From DAIMZM01 sp036733985 (GTDB lineage Bacteria; Bacillota; Dehalobacteriia; UBA4068): a stretch of DNA of 27,583 nucleotides. The DNA is taken from positions 1 to 27,583 of the forward strand of contig DAIMZM010000020.1 in NCBI GenBank assembly GCA_036733985.1, given 5' to 3'. The notes under the pieces were generated by a model. The model worked only from the letters and a program-made list of their open reading frames with translations, was not told the DNA's origin and did no database searches. The position numbers and the translations under genes are program-made. Below are positions 14,198-23,214 of this stretch, piece after piece; within the stretch, counting starts at the first letter, position 1; each line of letters begins with the position of its first letter.

Positions 14198-15928
14198 ATG
14201 ATTAAAAAATTATTGCCTGCGGTGAAAGGCCATGGCTTGGCCGCTGTCCTCACCTCTGTCTTTGTGGCGCTGGAAACCCTGCTGGAAGTGTTTATCCCCT
14301 TCCTGATGAGCCGGATCATCGATATCGGCATTGCCAATGGGGATATGGATTATGTGCTGCTCCTCGGCTTGCAAATGGTGGGCTTGGCCATGCTGGCCCT
14401 GGCCTTCGGCGTGCTGTCCGGCCGCTTTGCCGCCATGGCTTCCACCGGCTTTGCCCGGAACCTCAGGCAGGGGCTGTTCTATAAGCTGCAGGATTTCTCT
14501 TTTGCCAATATCGATAAATTCAGTACCGCCAGCCTGATCACCCGGCTGACCGTGGATATCAGCAATACCCAGATGGCCTTCATGATGGTCACCCGTTTGC
14601 TGGTGCGGGCCCCGGTGATGCTGGTGGCCGCCACCGTGATGACCTTGCGCATCAATGCCCGGCTCTCCGCCGTCTTCCTGGTGGCCATTCCCGTGCTGGC
14701 CCTGGCCTTGGCCCTGATCATGCGTACGGCCCATCCCCGCTTCACCAAAATGCTGGAAAAATACGACGCCATGAACGGGGCGCTGCAGGAAAAGCTCACC
14801 GCCATCCGGGTGATCAAAGCCTTTGTCCGGGAAGGCCATGAGACGGAAAGCTTCCGCCAGGCAGCCACTGAGCTGCGCCGCTACCAGCTCCGGGCCGAGA
14901 AAGTGGTCATCGTCAATATGCCGGTGATGATGTTCACCATGTATGCCTGCATCATCGCCATCATCTGGTTCGGCGGCCAGCAGATCATCGGCGGTACCCT
15001 GCTGGTGGGGGAACTGTTCAGCTTTATCAGCTATATCGGCCAGATCCTCATTTCCCTGATGATGATTTCCATGGTCTTTATTATGGTATTGATCTCCTGG
15101 GCTTCCCTGAAGCGCATTGAAGAAGTGCTGGATGAAGAAACCGAGATCAAAGACCCGGCGGGAGACAGTTTTCCCCAGGTGGCGGACGGTTCCGTTGTCT
15201 TCCGCCAAGTGGATTTCAGCTATGCCAAAGACCGGGAGCGTCTAAACCTGAAGGAGATCGACCTGGAGATCAAATCCGGGCAAACCGTGGGCATCATCGG
15301 CGGCACCGGCAGCGCCAAATCCACCCTGGTGCAGCTGATACCCAGGCTTTACGACGCCACCGCCGGCCAGGTGCTGGTAGGTGGCCATGACGTACGGGAG
15401 TATCCTTTAAAGGTGCTGCGGGATCAGGTGGCCATGGTGCTCCAGAACAATCTGCTCTTTTCCGGTACCATTGAAGAAAACCTGCGCTGGGGCAATCCGG
15501 ACGCGACGCAGGCGGAGATCGAAGCCGCGGCCCGCTCCGCCCAGGCCCATGACTTTATCATGAGCTTCCCCGAAGGGTACCAAACCCTGCTGGGCCAGGC
15601 CGGGGTCAATCTTTCCGGCGGCCAGAAGCAGCGCCTGACCATTGCCCGGGCCTTGCTGAAAAAGCCGAAAATCATCATCCTGGACGACAGCACCTCCGCG
15701 GTGGATACAGCCACGGACACGGCGATCCGGGCCGCCTTCCGCCGGGAGCTGGCCCATGTTACCGCCATCATCATTGCCCAGCGGATCAGCTCCGTCATGG
15801 AGGCGGACCAGATTCTGGTGCTGCATGAAGGGCGGATCGTTGCCCGGGGTACCCATGAGGAGCTGCTGCAAAGCAGCGAGATTTACCAAGAGGTTTTCGC
15901 GGCCCAAAGCAAGGAGGTGGCGGAATGA
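14198..15928 (+). CDS. Heterodimeric ABC exporter subunit with degenerate ATP site
   Basis: The 576-residue half-transporter has a six-helix type IV exporter membrane domain (about 1-310) and an ATP-binding domain. Seen: Walker A GGTGSAKST (368-376, A in place of the usual G before K), Q-loop VLQNN, intact signature LSGGQ (472-476), Walker B IIILDDSTS with Asp497 where the catalytic Glu belongs, and Gln528 in place of the switch His (IIIAQR). Loss of Glu and His is the mark of the degenerate-site subunit of heterodimers such as TM287/288, BmrCD and LmrCD. The next gene overlaps by 4 bases and has the complementary features. Substrate is unknown; drugs, lipids or peptides are possible. AGGA stands 7 bases before the ATG. 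Confidence 0.93.
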   Translation: MIKKLLPAVKGHGLAAVLTSVFVALETLLEVFIPFLMSRIIDIGIANGDMDYVLLLGLQMVGLAMLALAFGVLSGRFAAMASTGFARNLRQGLFYKLQDFSFANIDKFSTASLITRLTVDISNTQMAFMMVTRLLVRAPVMLVAATVMTLRINARLSAVFLVAIPVLALALALIMRTAHPRFTKMLEKYDAMNGALQEKLTAIRVIKAFVREGHETESFRQAATELRRYQLRAEKVVIVNMPVMMFTMYACIIAIIWFGGQQIIGGTLLVGELFSFISYIGQILISLMMISMVFIMVLISWASLKRIEEVLDEETEIKDPAGDSFPQVADGSVVFRQVDFSYAKDRERLNLKEIDLEIKSGQTVGIIGGTGSAKSTLVQLIPRLYDATAGQVLVGGHDVREYPLKVLRDQVAMVLQNNLLFSGTIEENLRWGNPDATQAEIEAAARSAQAHDFIMSFPEGYQTLLGQAGVNLSGGQKQRLTIARALLKKPKIIILDDSTSAVDTATDTAIRAAFRRELAHVTAIIIAQRISSVMEADQILVLHEGRIVARGTHEELLQSSEIYQEVFAAQSKEVAE

Positions 15929-17829
15929 GCGCGCCCCAAGGCCCTCAGGGCAGAGGCAGGCATGGCAAACATCAGCGCCCGGCGGACGCCAAAGGCGCGA
16001 TCAAGCGCATTCTCCGCTATACCCTGGGCTTCCGCTGGCAGCTGGCCCTGGTTTTGGCCTGCATCATCGCCAGCACCCTTTCCGGCGTGGCCGGCACCTA
16101 TTTGCTGAAGCCCTTTATCAATCAGTATATCGTGCCTCTGATCGGCACTGAAAACCCGGATCTGACCGGCTTCAGCCATTTGCTGCTGATTATGGCCGGC
16201 ATTTACCTGGCCGGGGTGGCTGCCGCTTATCTCCAGAGCCGGATCATGATCGGCGTGGCCAGCAATATCCTCCGCCAATTGCGCATCGATATGCACGCCC
16301 ATATGATGAAGCTGCCGCTGCGTTTCTTCGACGCGCACCCCCATGGGGAGATCATGAGCCGCTATACCAATGATACCGACGCTTTAAGGGAAATGCTCAC
16401 CAACAGCCTGCCCCAGCTGGCCGGGGCTTTTCTCTCGGTTTCCAGCATTTTCGTGGTGATGCTGGTGCTCTCGCCCTTGCTGACCCTGCTGGTCCTGATC
16501 ATGCTGGGCCTGATGCTCCTGGCCATGAAAAAGGTGGGGGGCCGTTCCGCCGGCTTTTTCATCCGCCAGCAGCAAGAGCTGGGCAGCCTGAACGGCTATA
16601 TTGAGGAGATGATCACCGGGGTTAAGGTGGTGAAGGTGTTCTGCCATGAGCCGGAAACCAAGGCCGGTTTTGACCGGCTCAACGACCAGGTGCGGGAAGC
16701 GGCCAAAAGCGCCAACACCTTTGCCAATATCCTTATGCCCATCATCGGCAACCTTTCCTACCTGAACTATGCCCTGACCGCCACCGCCGGCGCGCTCTTG
16801 GTGATGACCGGGCGCATGGATTTGGGCGCCATCGGCAGCTTCCTCCTTTATACCCGCAATTTCACCCAGCCGGTTTCCCAGGTCTCCCAGCAATTCAATA
16901 GCATTCTGACCGGCCTGGCCGGGGCGGAGCGGATTTTCCGCTTCCTGGATGAGCCGGTGGAGCAGGATCCGGGCACCGTCACCCTAGTCAACGTGACCGC
17001 GGATCACCGGGGCAACTTGCAGGAATCCCCTTGCCGCACCGGGCTTTGGGCCTGGAAGCAGGCTTTGCCGGAGGGCGGCGTAAAGCTGACCCGTCTTTCC
17101 GGGGATGTGCGCTTCCAGGAGGTAGTGTTCAGCTATGTGCCTGGCGAAACCGTGCTGAAAAAAGTCAGCCTTTTTGCCAAACCCGGGCAGAAAATCGCCT
17201 TTGTGGGCGCCACCGGCGCGGGCAAAACCACCATCACCAACCTGATCAACCGTTTCTATGAGATCGACAACGGCGTTATCACCTATGACGGCATTGATAT
17301 CCGCCAGATCAAGAAGGAAGACCTGCGCCGCTCCCTGGCCATGGTGCTGCAGGATACCCATCTTTTCACCGGCACGGTGATGGAGAATATCCGCTACGGC
17401 CGCTTGGACGCCACGGACGAAGATTGCATCCAAGCCGCTAAGCTGGCCAATGCGGATTATTTCATCCGCCACCTGCCCAAAGGCTATGAGACGGTGCTGA
17501 TCGGCGACGGGGCCAACCTTTCCCAGGGCCAGCGCCAGCTTTTGGCCATTGCCCGGGCAGCGGTGAACGATCCGCCGGTGCTGATCCTGGACGAAGCCAC
17601 CAGCAGCATTGATACCCGCACCGAAGCCCTGATCGAAAAAGGCATGGATCAGCTGATGGAAGGCCGCACCGTGTTCGTGATCGCCCACCGCTTATCCACC
17701 GTGCGGAACGCCAAGGCCATCATGGTGCTGGAACAGGGCGAGATCATCGAGCGGGGCGGCCATGAGGAACTGCTGGCCCAGAAAGGCAAATACTACCAGC
17801 TCTATACCGGCGCTTTTGAATTGGAATAA
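15925..17829 (+). CDS. Heterodimeric ABC exporter subunit with catalytic ATP site
   Basis: The 634-residue partner has a basic, glycine-rich N-terminal extension (1-28), six membrane helices (about 38-340), a linker insertion with the TGLWAWKQALPEGG motif typical of the LmrD/TM288-like subunit, and an ATPase domain. Walker A is GATGAGKTT (428-436), Walker B LILDEATSS with the catalytic Glu557, and the switch is His588 (VIAHRLS). Its signature is LSQGQ (532-536) rather than LSGGQ. This degenerate signature would face the degenerate Walker site of the upstream subunit, so the pair should form one working and one silent ATP site. The ATG overlaps the previous stop (ATGA) and has AAGGAGG 7 bases upstream. 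A terminator follows the stop. Confidence 0.93.
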   Translation: MSAPQGPQGRGRHGKHQRPADAKGAIKRILRYTLGFRWQLALVLACIIASTLSGVAGTYLLKPFINQYIVPLIGTENPDLTGFSHLLLIMAGIYLAGVAAAYLQSRIMIGVASNILRQLRIDMHAHMMKLPLRFFDAHPHGEIMSRYTNDTDALREMLTNSLPQLAGAFLSVSSIFVVMLVLSPLLTLLVLIMLGLMLLAMKKVGGRSAGFFIRQQQELGSLNGYIEEMITGVKVVKVFCHEPETKAGFDRLNDQVREAAKSANTFANILMPIIGNLSYLNYALTATAGALLVMTGRMDLGAIGSFLLYTRNFTQPVSQVSQQFNSILTGLAGAERIFRFLDEPVEQDPGTVTLVNVTADHRGNLQESPCRTGLWAWKQALPEGGVKLTRLSGDVRFQEVVFSYVPGETVLKKVSLFAKPGQKIAFVGATGAGKTTITNLINRFYEIDNGVITYDGIDIRQIKKEDLRRSLAMVLQDTHLFTGTVMENIRYGRLDATDEDCIQAAKLANADYFIRHLPKGYETVLIGDGANLSQGQRQLLAIARAAVNDPPVLILDEATSSIDTRTEALIEKGMDQLMEGRTVFVIAHRLSTVRNAKAIMVLEQGEIIERGGHEELLAQKGKYYQLYTGAFELE

Positions 17830-17856
17830 AAGCAAACGCCTTTGCGACAGCACAAA

Positions 17857-17887
17857 CCCCCGCCTTTTATCCACAGGCGGGGGTTTT
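17857..17887 (+). terminator. Rho-independent terminator after the ABC operon
   Basis: CCCCCGCC (17857-17864) pairs with GGCGGGGG (17876-17883), followed by TTTT. The 11-base loop contains an exact DnaA box TTATCCACA (17867-17875). Confidence 0.9.
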
Positions 17888-17900
17888 GAGTATTGATTTT

Positions 17901-18101
17901 TTTAAACCGTCCTTTTCTTATAAGAAAAGGACCAAAAGAATTTTAAAGTGATTTTAGATGGTTTAGATAACGGAGTAGTTAAGGATTTATCAAATAATCT
18001 TTTTATAATAAAATAGTCTTTCAGCGGGAGCGCGGCGTCTTGCCGCAACCCCTCCTGTAAAATTTTCTTGGTTCTTCTTTTATAAAAGAAGAACGGTTTT
18101 A
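17901..18101. repeat. Paired-palindrome element, copy C (ABC-cysteine desulfurase gap)
   Basis: The cleanest copy of the family. Left end (type 1): TTTAAACCGT then a perfect 24-bp palindrome at 17909-17932 (half GTCCTTTTCTTA), then CAAAAGAATTTTAAA. Right end (type 2): TAAAATTTTCTTG then a perfect 24-bp palindrome at 18071-18094 (half GTTCTTCTTTTA), then GGTTTTAA. The core holds GTTAAGG (17978-17984), TATAATAAAAT (18004-18014) and TTGCCGCA near the right end. It lies between two convergent genes, where the hairpins could also help stop transcription from either side. Confidence 0.75.
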
Positions 18102-18114
18102 AGGTTTTCGTCTT

Positions 18115-19266
18115 TCACCCCTTGGCCACTTCGCGGATGGCGGCCAGGGCCTGTTCAATTTCCAGCTCCGTGCTGGCCCAGCCGGGGGAAAAGCGCACTG
18201 TGCCTTGGGGAAAGGTGGCAAAAGTCTTGTGGGCATTGGGGGCGCAGTGAAGGCCGCAGCGGGTTAGCACGCCAAACTCCTGCTCCAGGCGGAAGGCAGC
18301 TTCCGCGTTATCCAGGTTGTGGAAATCTATTGAGACCACGCCTACCCGCTGGCCAATGTCCTGAGGCCCGATCAGGCGGAGGGGCAGCCCTTCCAGGCCT
18401 TCCAGCAGCTGTTGGGTCAGGGCTGCTTCTTTTTTGCCCAGCTCAGCCACGCCCTGTTCCAGCACAAAGCTTAAAGCGGCCCGGAGACCGATGATGCCGG
18501 GCAGGTTCTGGGTACCGGATTCGAAACGGTCGGGAATATACGCCGGCTGGGCTTCGCTGTCCGAAGCGCTGCCGGTGCCGCCGCTGATCAGGGGGCAAAG
18601 CTGGCCGGCGAAATCCGGGGCCAAAAGCAGCGCCCCTATGCCCTGGGGGCCCAGCAGGCCCTTATGGCCGGGAACAGCCAGGGCGGCCAGGGAAAGGGCT
18701 TCAAAATCCAGGGGATAATGCCCGGCGGTCTGGGCCCCGTCCACCGCCAGGGGCAGGCCCCGCTCTTGGCAGAGCCGGGCCAGTTCCGCCAGGGGCAGCA
18801 GGCCGCCGCTGACATTGGAAGCATGGCTGACCAGCACCAGCCGGGTCTTGGCCCGGAGCAGGGGCAGCAGATCCCGGGCTTGGGTGCGGCCTTCCCGGTC
18901 GGCGGGGAGGCGGGAAAAGGCCACCCCGGCCTGGGCCAAATCATGCAGGGGGCGCATCACCGCGTTATGCTCCAGGCTGCCGACGATCACATGGTCGCCG
19001 GGCCGGAGATAGCCTTTTAAGATCAGGTTCAGGCCATAGGTGGCGCCGGGGGTGAATACCGCATGGGTTTCCGGGTGGGGAAAGTTGAACAGGCGGCAGA
19101 GCAGCCCCCGGGTTTCCAGCACTTGCAAGGCCAGGTCAACCGCTGTCTGATAAGCGCCCCGGTTCACATTCACACCGCTATGGGCAATATAATCCGCCAT
19201 GGCCTGCCCCACCCCCGGCGCTTTGGGAAAGGCGGTGGCGGCATTATCCAGATAAATCGTTTTCAT
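18115..19266 (-). CDS. Cysteine desulfurase family protein (class V aminotransferase fold)
   Basis: The 383-residue PLP enzyme resembles the IscS/SufS relatives annotated as the 'cysteine desulfurase family protein' group. Seen: MKTIYLDNAATAFPKAPG at the start, SLEHNAVMRPL with His100, VDGAQTAGH with Asp176, PGHKGLLGPQGIG with the PLP lysine K202, RFESGTQNLPGI, and RCGLHCAPNAHKT with the active Cys341, then TVRFSPG. It should take sulfur from cysteine to a protein persulfide. No IscU or SufU is nearby, so its acceptor is unknown. I chose the ATG at 19266 because GAGGA lies 5 bases upstream and the family begins there; longer frames to 19347 are unlikely. It is convergent with the ABC operon. 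Confidence 0.92.
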   Translation of the reverse strand: MKTIYLDNAATAFPKAPGVGQAMADYIAHSGVNVNRGAYQTAVDLALQVLETRGLLCRLFNFPHPETHAVFTPGATYGLNLILKGYLRPGDHVIVGSLEHNAVMRPLHDLAQAGVAFSRLPADREGRTQARDLLPLLRAKTRLVLVSHASNVSGGLLPLAELARLCQERGLPLAVDGAQTAGHYPLDFEALSLAALAVPGHKGLLGPQGIGALLLAPDFAGQLCPLISGGTGSASDSEAQPAYIPDRFESGTQNLPGIIGLRAALSFVLEQGVAELGKKEAALTQQLLEGLEGLPLRLIGPQDIGQRVGVVSIDFHNLDNAEAAFRLEQEFGVLTRCGLHCAPNAHKTFATFPQGTVRFSPGWASTELEIEQALAAIREVAKG

Positions 19267-19382
19267 CATCTTCCTCGTCATCGGGTTTTTAATCGTTGTT
19301 ACGACTATCTTAGCATGAAGATAAACCATCCGCAAGGCAGGGGCCAAAAATTAGGCTCCCGCAATACGCCGGGGGTACGGAC

Positions 19383-19452
19383 ATGGGTACTTCCCTCCGC
19401 GGCTGGACCGTTCGCTCTGCTTACCAGACAGCCGCTGCCGGGAAGCCCCCAT
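19383..19452. repeat. GC-rich hairpin repeat, copy 1 (upstream of nifJ)
   Basis: The stem has ATGGG/CCCAT (19383-19387 / 19448-19452), CTTCCC/GGGAAG (19390-19395 / 19440-19445) and GCGGCTG/CAGCCGC (19399-19405 / 19429-19435). The conserved GCGGCTGGACCGTTCGCT lies at the top of the 5' arm. The same element is at 23215-23267, in the same orientation. The remainder of the 19267-19659 gap is GC-rich with no gene, followed by the nifJ promoter area. Confidence 0.75.
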
Positions 19453-19528
19453 GCCCTTCCGCGGCCCCATGCCCCCGCGCTACGCCGATATGATGGCCCC
19501 GCGCTTTTTCAGTCTTTTTGCGTTTAAC

Positions 19529-19560
19529 TTGACTTTAGGCCGTATTAATGGCAAAATATA
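19529..19560 (+). promoter_or_regulatory. Weak candidate promoter for nifJ
   Basis: TTGACT (19529-19534, 5/6 match) is followed about 18-20 bp later by AAAATATA (19553-19560), in the only AT-rich part of the gap. The -10 is poorly defined. The ATG is about 100 bp further on. Confidence 0.35.
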
Positions 19561-19659
19561 CGGATAAGCAGGTTTCGGCGCTGCTTTCCCTATCGCCGGG
19601 GGTTAGCCTTTGGCGTTTATAGGCAGCGGCTTTAAGTTTAGACATAGGAGTCAAACGAT

Positions 19660-22600
19660 ATGAACAGAGACAGGCCTTTGATGGTGGTGGACGGCAATGA
19701 AGCGGCGGCTTACGCGGCTTATGCCTTTACGGATATCGCGGCGATCTACCCGATCACGCCCAGCTCGCCCATGGCGGAGAAAACCGACGAATGGTCGGCC
19801 CAGGGGCGAAAGAACCTCTTCGGCCAGACCGTGACCTTGGTGGAAATGCAGAGCGAGGCCGGGGCCATCGGCGCGGTGCACGGGGCTTTGGAGGCCGGGG
19901 CTTTTGGCGCCTCTTTTACCAGCTCCCAGGGGCTGATGCTGATGATACCGGTGCTGCACCGGATCAGCGGCGTCCGCCAGCCCGGGGTGCTGCATGTGGC
20001 TTCCCGCACCGTGGGCACCCATGCCATGTCCATCTTCGGCGATCATAGCGATGTGATGAACTGCCGCCAATGCGGCTGGGCCATGCTCAGCTCCGGCTCG
20101 GTGCAGGAAGTGATGGATCTGGCCGTGGCCGCCCATCTGGCCGCCATTGACAGCCGCATCCCTTTTATGCATTTTTTCGACGGTTTCCGCACCAGCCATG
20201 AGATACAGAAGATCGAAGCTATCCCTTACGCGGAATGGGGCAAGCTGCTGAACTGGCAGGCGGTGGAGCGATTCCGGGCAGCCGCTTTGAACCCGGAGCA
20301 TCCCACCTTGCGCAACACGGTGCAGAACCCGGATGTGTATTTCCAATTCCGGGAAGCCAATAACCGCTATTATGACCAGCTGCCTGAGCTGGTGGAGGGC
20401 TATTTGGCCAAAATTTCCGGCCTGACCGGCCGGGACTATCGTTTGTTCAATTATTACGGCGCCCCTGACGCGGAGCGGGTGATCGTGGCCATGGGCTCGG
20501 TATCCGGGGCGATCCGGGAAACCGTCTCCAGCCTGCATGCCCTGGGGGAAAAGGTCGGCTATCTGCAGGTGCATCTCTACCGGCCCTTCTCCAGCCGCCG
20601 CCTGGTGGAAGCCCTGCCCCGCACCGTAAAGCGCATTGCCGTGCTGGATCGCTGCAAGGAAATGGGCGCTGCCGGCGAACCCCTGTACCAGGATGTTTGC
20701 ACCGCCTTTGTCAACGACGCGGACGCGCCCCTGATCGTGGGCGGCCGCTACGGCCTCAGCTCCAAGGATACGGACCCGGCCCAGGTCAAGGCGGTATTCG
20801 ATAATCTGGAGCAGGATACCCCCCGCAACGGCTTCACCATCGGCATCCGGGATGATGTGACCCATCTTTCCCTGCCGCTTACGGATTTCCAGGTGGCCCA
20901 TCCCGGCACGGTCAGCTGCAAATTCTGGGGCCTGGGCTCCGACGGCACGGTGGGGGCGAATAAGAATTCCATTAAGATCATTGGCGAAAACACGCCCCTT
21001 TATGCTCAGGCCTATTTTGAATACGATACCAAAAAGAGCTACGGGGTAACCAAATCCCATCTGCGCTTTGGCAAAACCCCGATTTTATCCACTTACTTAG
21101 TCAAGCGGGCGGATTTCATCGCCTGCCATAACCAGGGCTATCTGGATAAATACGATATCATCAGCGAACTGAAGTCCGGCGGCACTTTCCTGCTGAATTG
21201 CGATTGGCAGAAAGGGGAGCTGAGTCAGAAGCTGCCGGCGGCTGTCAAGCGCTATCTGGCGGCGAACCGGATCAAATTCGCTATCATCGACGCCAATGGC
21301 ATTGCCAAGGAGCTGGGCTTGGGCAATCATGCCAGCATGGTGCTGCAGGCCGCCTTCTTTGCCCTGGCGGAGATCATCCCCCTGGACGAGGCGGTGGGCT
21401 ATATGAAGGCGGCGGTGGAAGAGAGTTTCCACAAAAAAGGGCCGGAGGTAGTGGCCCTGAATTGCGCCGCCATTGACCGGGGCATCAACGGCATCACCCT
21501 GGTGGACGTGCCGGAAAACTGGCTGGACGCCAAGGCCGCGCCCGCCCCGGAACCCGGGCCCAGGCCGGATTTTATCAAAAATATTCTGGAACCCCTGAAT
21601 GCCCAGGAAGGCGATAGCCTGCCGGTTTCCGCCTTCCTGGACTACAGCGACGGCACCATGCCCCTGGGCGCTACCGCCTATGAAAAGCGGGGCGTGGGCC
21701 AGGAGATCCCGGTTTGGGACAGCGGCAAATGCATTCAATGCAACCGCTGCTCCTATGTTTGCCCCCATGGGGTGATCCGCCCCTATCTGCTGGATGCAGG
21801 GGAAGCGGCTGCCGCGCCGGAAGGCTTCGGCCTGGTTCCGGCCAAGGGCAAGGGCTTGCGGGCATATCAGTACAGCCTGCAGGTGAGCAAGGCGGACTGC
21901 ACCGGCTGCGGCAATTGCGCCAGCGTCTGCCCGGCCGCGGCCTTGGCGATGCTGCCGACGGCAGAGGTGGCGGAATTCGGGGAGAGCTGGGATTACGGCC
22001 TGACCCTCAAGGAGAAAACCGGGGCCTTTGATCCGGCCACCGTGAAGGGCAGCCAGTTCCGCCAGCCCCTCTTGGAATTCTCCGGCGCTTGCGCCGGCTG
22101 CGGCGAGACCCCTTACGCCAAGCTGCTGACCCAGCTGTTCGGCGATAAGATTTATTGGGCCAATGCCACCGGCTGCTCCCAGGCCTGGGGCAGCCCCATG
22201 CCCTCTATCCCCTATACCGTGAACCGGCAAGGCCACGGCCCGGCCTGGAGCAATTCCCTGTTCGAGAACAACGCCGAATTCTCCTTAGGCATGGCCCTGG
22301 CGGTAAAGCAGCAGCGGGCCCGGATCCGGGCCGTGGCTGAAGAATTGCGGCAGCTGGCTCCGGAGCTGGCCTTAGCCATCGACCAGTGGCGGGACACCTA
22401 TTCGGATATCAAGGCTTCCGGCCCGGCCAGCCAGGCGCTGGCCACGGCTTTGGAACAGGCTGCCCTGAGCGGGCGGGCTGATGAATGCCGCCGGGATATC
22501 CTGGCCCACCGGGATCAACTGGCCAAGAAGACCGTCTGGATGTACGGCGGCGACGGCTGGGCCTATGATATCGGCTACGGCGGCCTGGATCATGTGATCG

Positions 22601-23166
22601 CCACCGGCGAGGATGTGAACGTCTTCGTGGTGGATACGGAGGTTTATTCCAATACCGGCGGCCAAAGCTCCAAGGCCACGCCCTTGGGGGCCACCGCCCA
22701 GTTCCAGGCCGCGGGCAAGCAAAGCCCCAAGAAGGATCTGGCCCGGCTGATGATGGGCTATCCCAATTGCTACGTGGCTTCCGTGGCTATGGGCGCGGAT
22801 ATGAATCAGCTGGTCAAGGCCATCAGCGAGGCGGAGGCCTATCCGGGCCCGGCGGTGATCGTGGCCTATACCCCCTGCATTGCCCATGGCATCAAAGCCG
22901 GTATGAACCAGGTGCAGGCGGAGATGAAAAAAGCGGTGGAAGCCGGCTATTGGACCCTCTTCCGCTACAACCCCGCCCTGCCCGGGCGTAAATTCAGCCT
23001 GGACAGCAAAGCGCCCCAGCTGGACTTTCAGGACTTCCTCCGGGGCGAGACCCGCTACGCCGCCCTGGACATCACCTTCCCGGCGCATGCCCAAGAATTG
23101 TTCGCCGAAGCGGAAAAACAAGCCATCGACCGCTACGAGGGCTACCGGAAGCTGGGCGAGGAATAG
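19660..23166 (+). CDS. nifJ: Pyruvate:ferredoxin (flavodoxin) oxidoreductase, single chain
   Basis: The 1168-residue enzyme oxidizes pyruvate with CoA to acetyl-CoA, CO2 and reduced ferredoxin, central to anaerobic energy metabolism. Domains in order: pyruvate-binding domain I with AIYPITPSSPMAE (28-40), the gamma/transketolase-like regions (to about 630), a double 4Fe-4S ferredoxin domain with CIQCNRCSYVCP (from C691) and CTGCGNCASVCP (from C747), and the TPP domain with ACAGCGETPY (C811, C814), C839 and C1073 as ligands of the third cluster. The TPP/Mg motif is GGDGWAYDIGYGGLDH, and YSNTGGQSSKATPLGA follows. Length is normal for the single-chain form and all key cysteines are present. AGGAG lies about 9 bases before the ATG. 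It stands alone, with the same hairpin repeat on each side. Confidence 0.97.
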   Translation: MNRDRPLMVVDGNEAAAYAAYAFTDIAAIYPITPSSPMAEKTDEWSAQGRKNLFGQTVTLVEMQSEAGAIGAVHGALEAGAFGASFTSSQGLMLMIPVLHRISGVRQPGVLHVASRTVGTHAMSIFGDHSDVMNCRQCGWAMLSSGSVQEVMDLAVAAHLAAIDSRIPFMHFFDGFRTSHEIQKIEAIPYAEWGKLLNWQAVERFRAAALNPEHPTLRNTVQNPDVYFQFREANNRYYDQLPELVEGYLAKISGLTGRDYRLFNYYGAPDAERVIVAMGSVSGAIRETVSSLHALGEKVGYLQVHLYRPFSSRRLVEALPRTVKRIAVLDRCKEMGAAGEPLYQDVCTAFVNDADAPLIVGGRYGLSSKDTDPAQVKAVFDNLEQDTPRNGFTIGIRDDVTHLSLPLTDFQVAHPGTVSCKFWGLGSDGTVGANKNSIKIIGENTPLYAQAYFEYDTKKSYGVTKSHLRFGKTPILSTYLVKRADFIACHNQGYLDKYDIISELKSGGTFLLNCDWQKGELSQKLPAAVKRYLAANRIKFAIIDANGIAKELGLGNHASMVLQAAFFALAEIIPLDEAVGYMKAAVEESFHKKGPEVVALNCAAIDRGINGITLVDVPENWLDAKAAPAPEPGPRPDFIKNILEPLNAQEGDSLPVSAFLDYSDGTMPLGATAYEKRGVGQEIPVWDSGKCIQCNRCSYVCPHGVIRPYLLDAGEAAAAPEGFGLVPAKGKGLRAYQYSLQVSKADCTGCGNCASVCPAAALAMLPTAEVAEFGESWDYGLTLKEKTGAFDPATVKGSQFRQPLLEFSGACAGCGETPYAKLLTQLFGDKIYWANATGCSQAWGSPMPSIPYTVNRQGHGPAWSNSLFENNAEFSLGMALAVKQQRARIRAVAEELRQLAPELALAIDQWRDTYSDIKASGPASQALATALEQAALSGRADECRRDILAHRDQLAKKTVWMYGGDGWAYDIGYGGLDHVIATGEDVNVFVVDTEVYSNTGGQSSKATPLGATAQFQAAGKQSPKKDLARLMMGYPNCYVASVAMGADMNQLVKAISEAEAYPGPAVIVAYTPCIAHGIKAGMNQVQAEMKKAVEAGYWTLFRYNPALPGRKFSLDSKAPQLDFQDFLRGETRYAALDITFPAHAQELFAEAEKQAIDRYEGYRKLGEE

Positions 23167-23214
23167 AGACGGGCCCCGGGCTCCTTCCATACGCCAAGGT
23201 GGCGGCCATAGATG

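Noticed and set aside
14210..15208. Minus-strand reading frame of 332 codons opposite the first ABC gene
   Set aside because: Extremely rich in H, G and Q, no motif, and fully antisense to the exporter membrane domain.
17691..17699. DnaA-box-like TTATCCACC inside the second ABC gene
   Set aside because: One mismatch, in coding sequence for a conserved LST motif next to the switch His; explained by the protein.
19651..21060. Long minus-strand reading frame of 469 codons opposite nifJ
   Set aside because: It lies wholly within the well-supported PFOR gene, has histidine/glycine/glutamine-rich sequence of the kind produced by antisense GC-rich codons, and shows no family motif.
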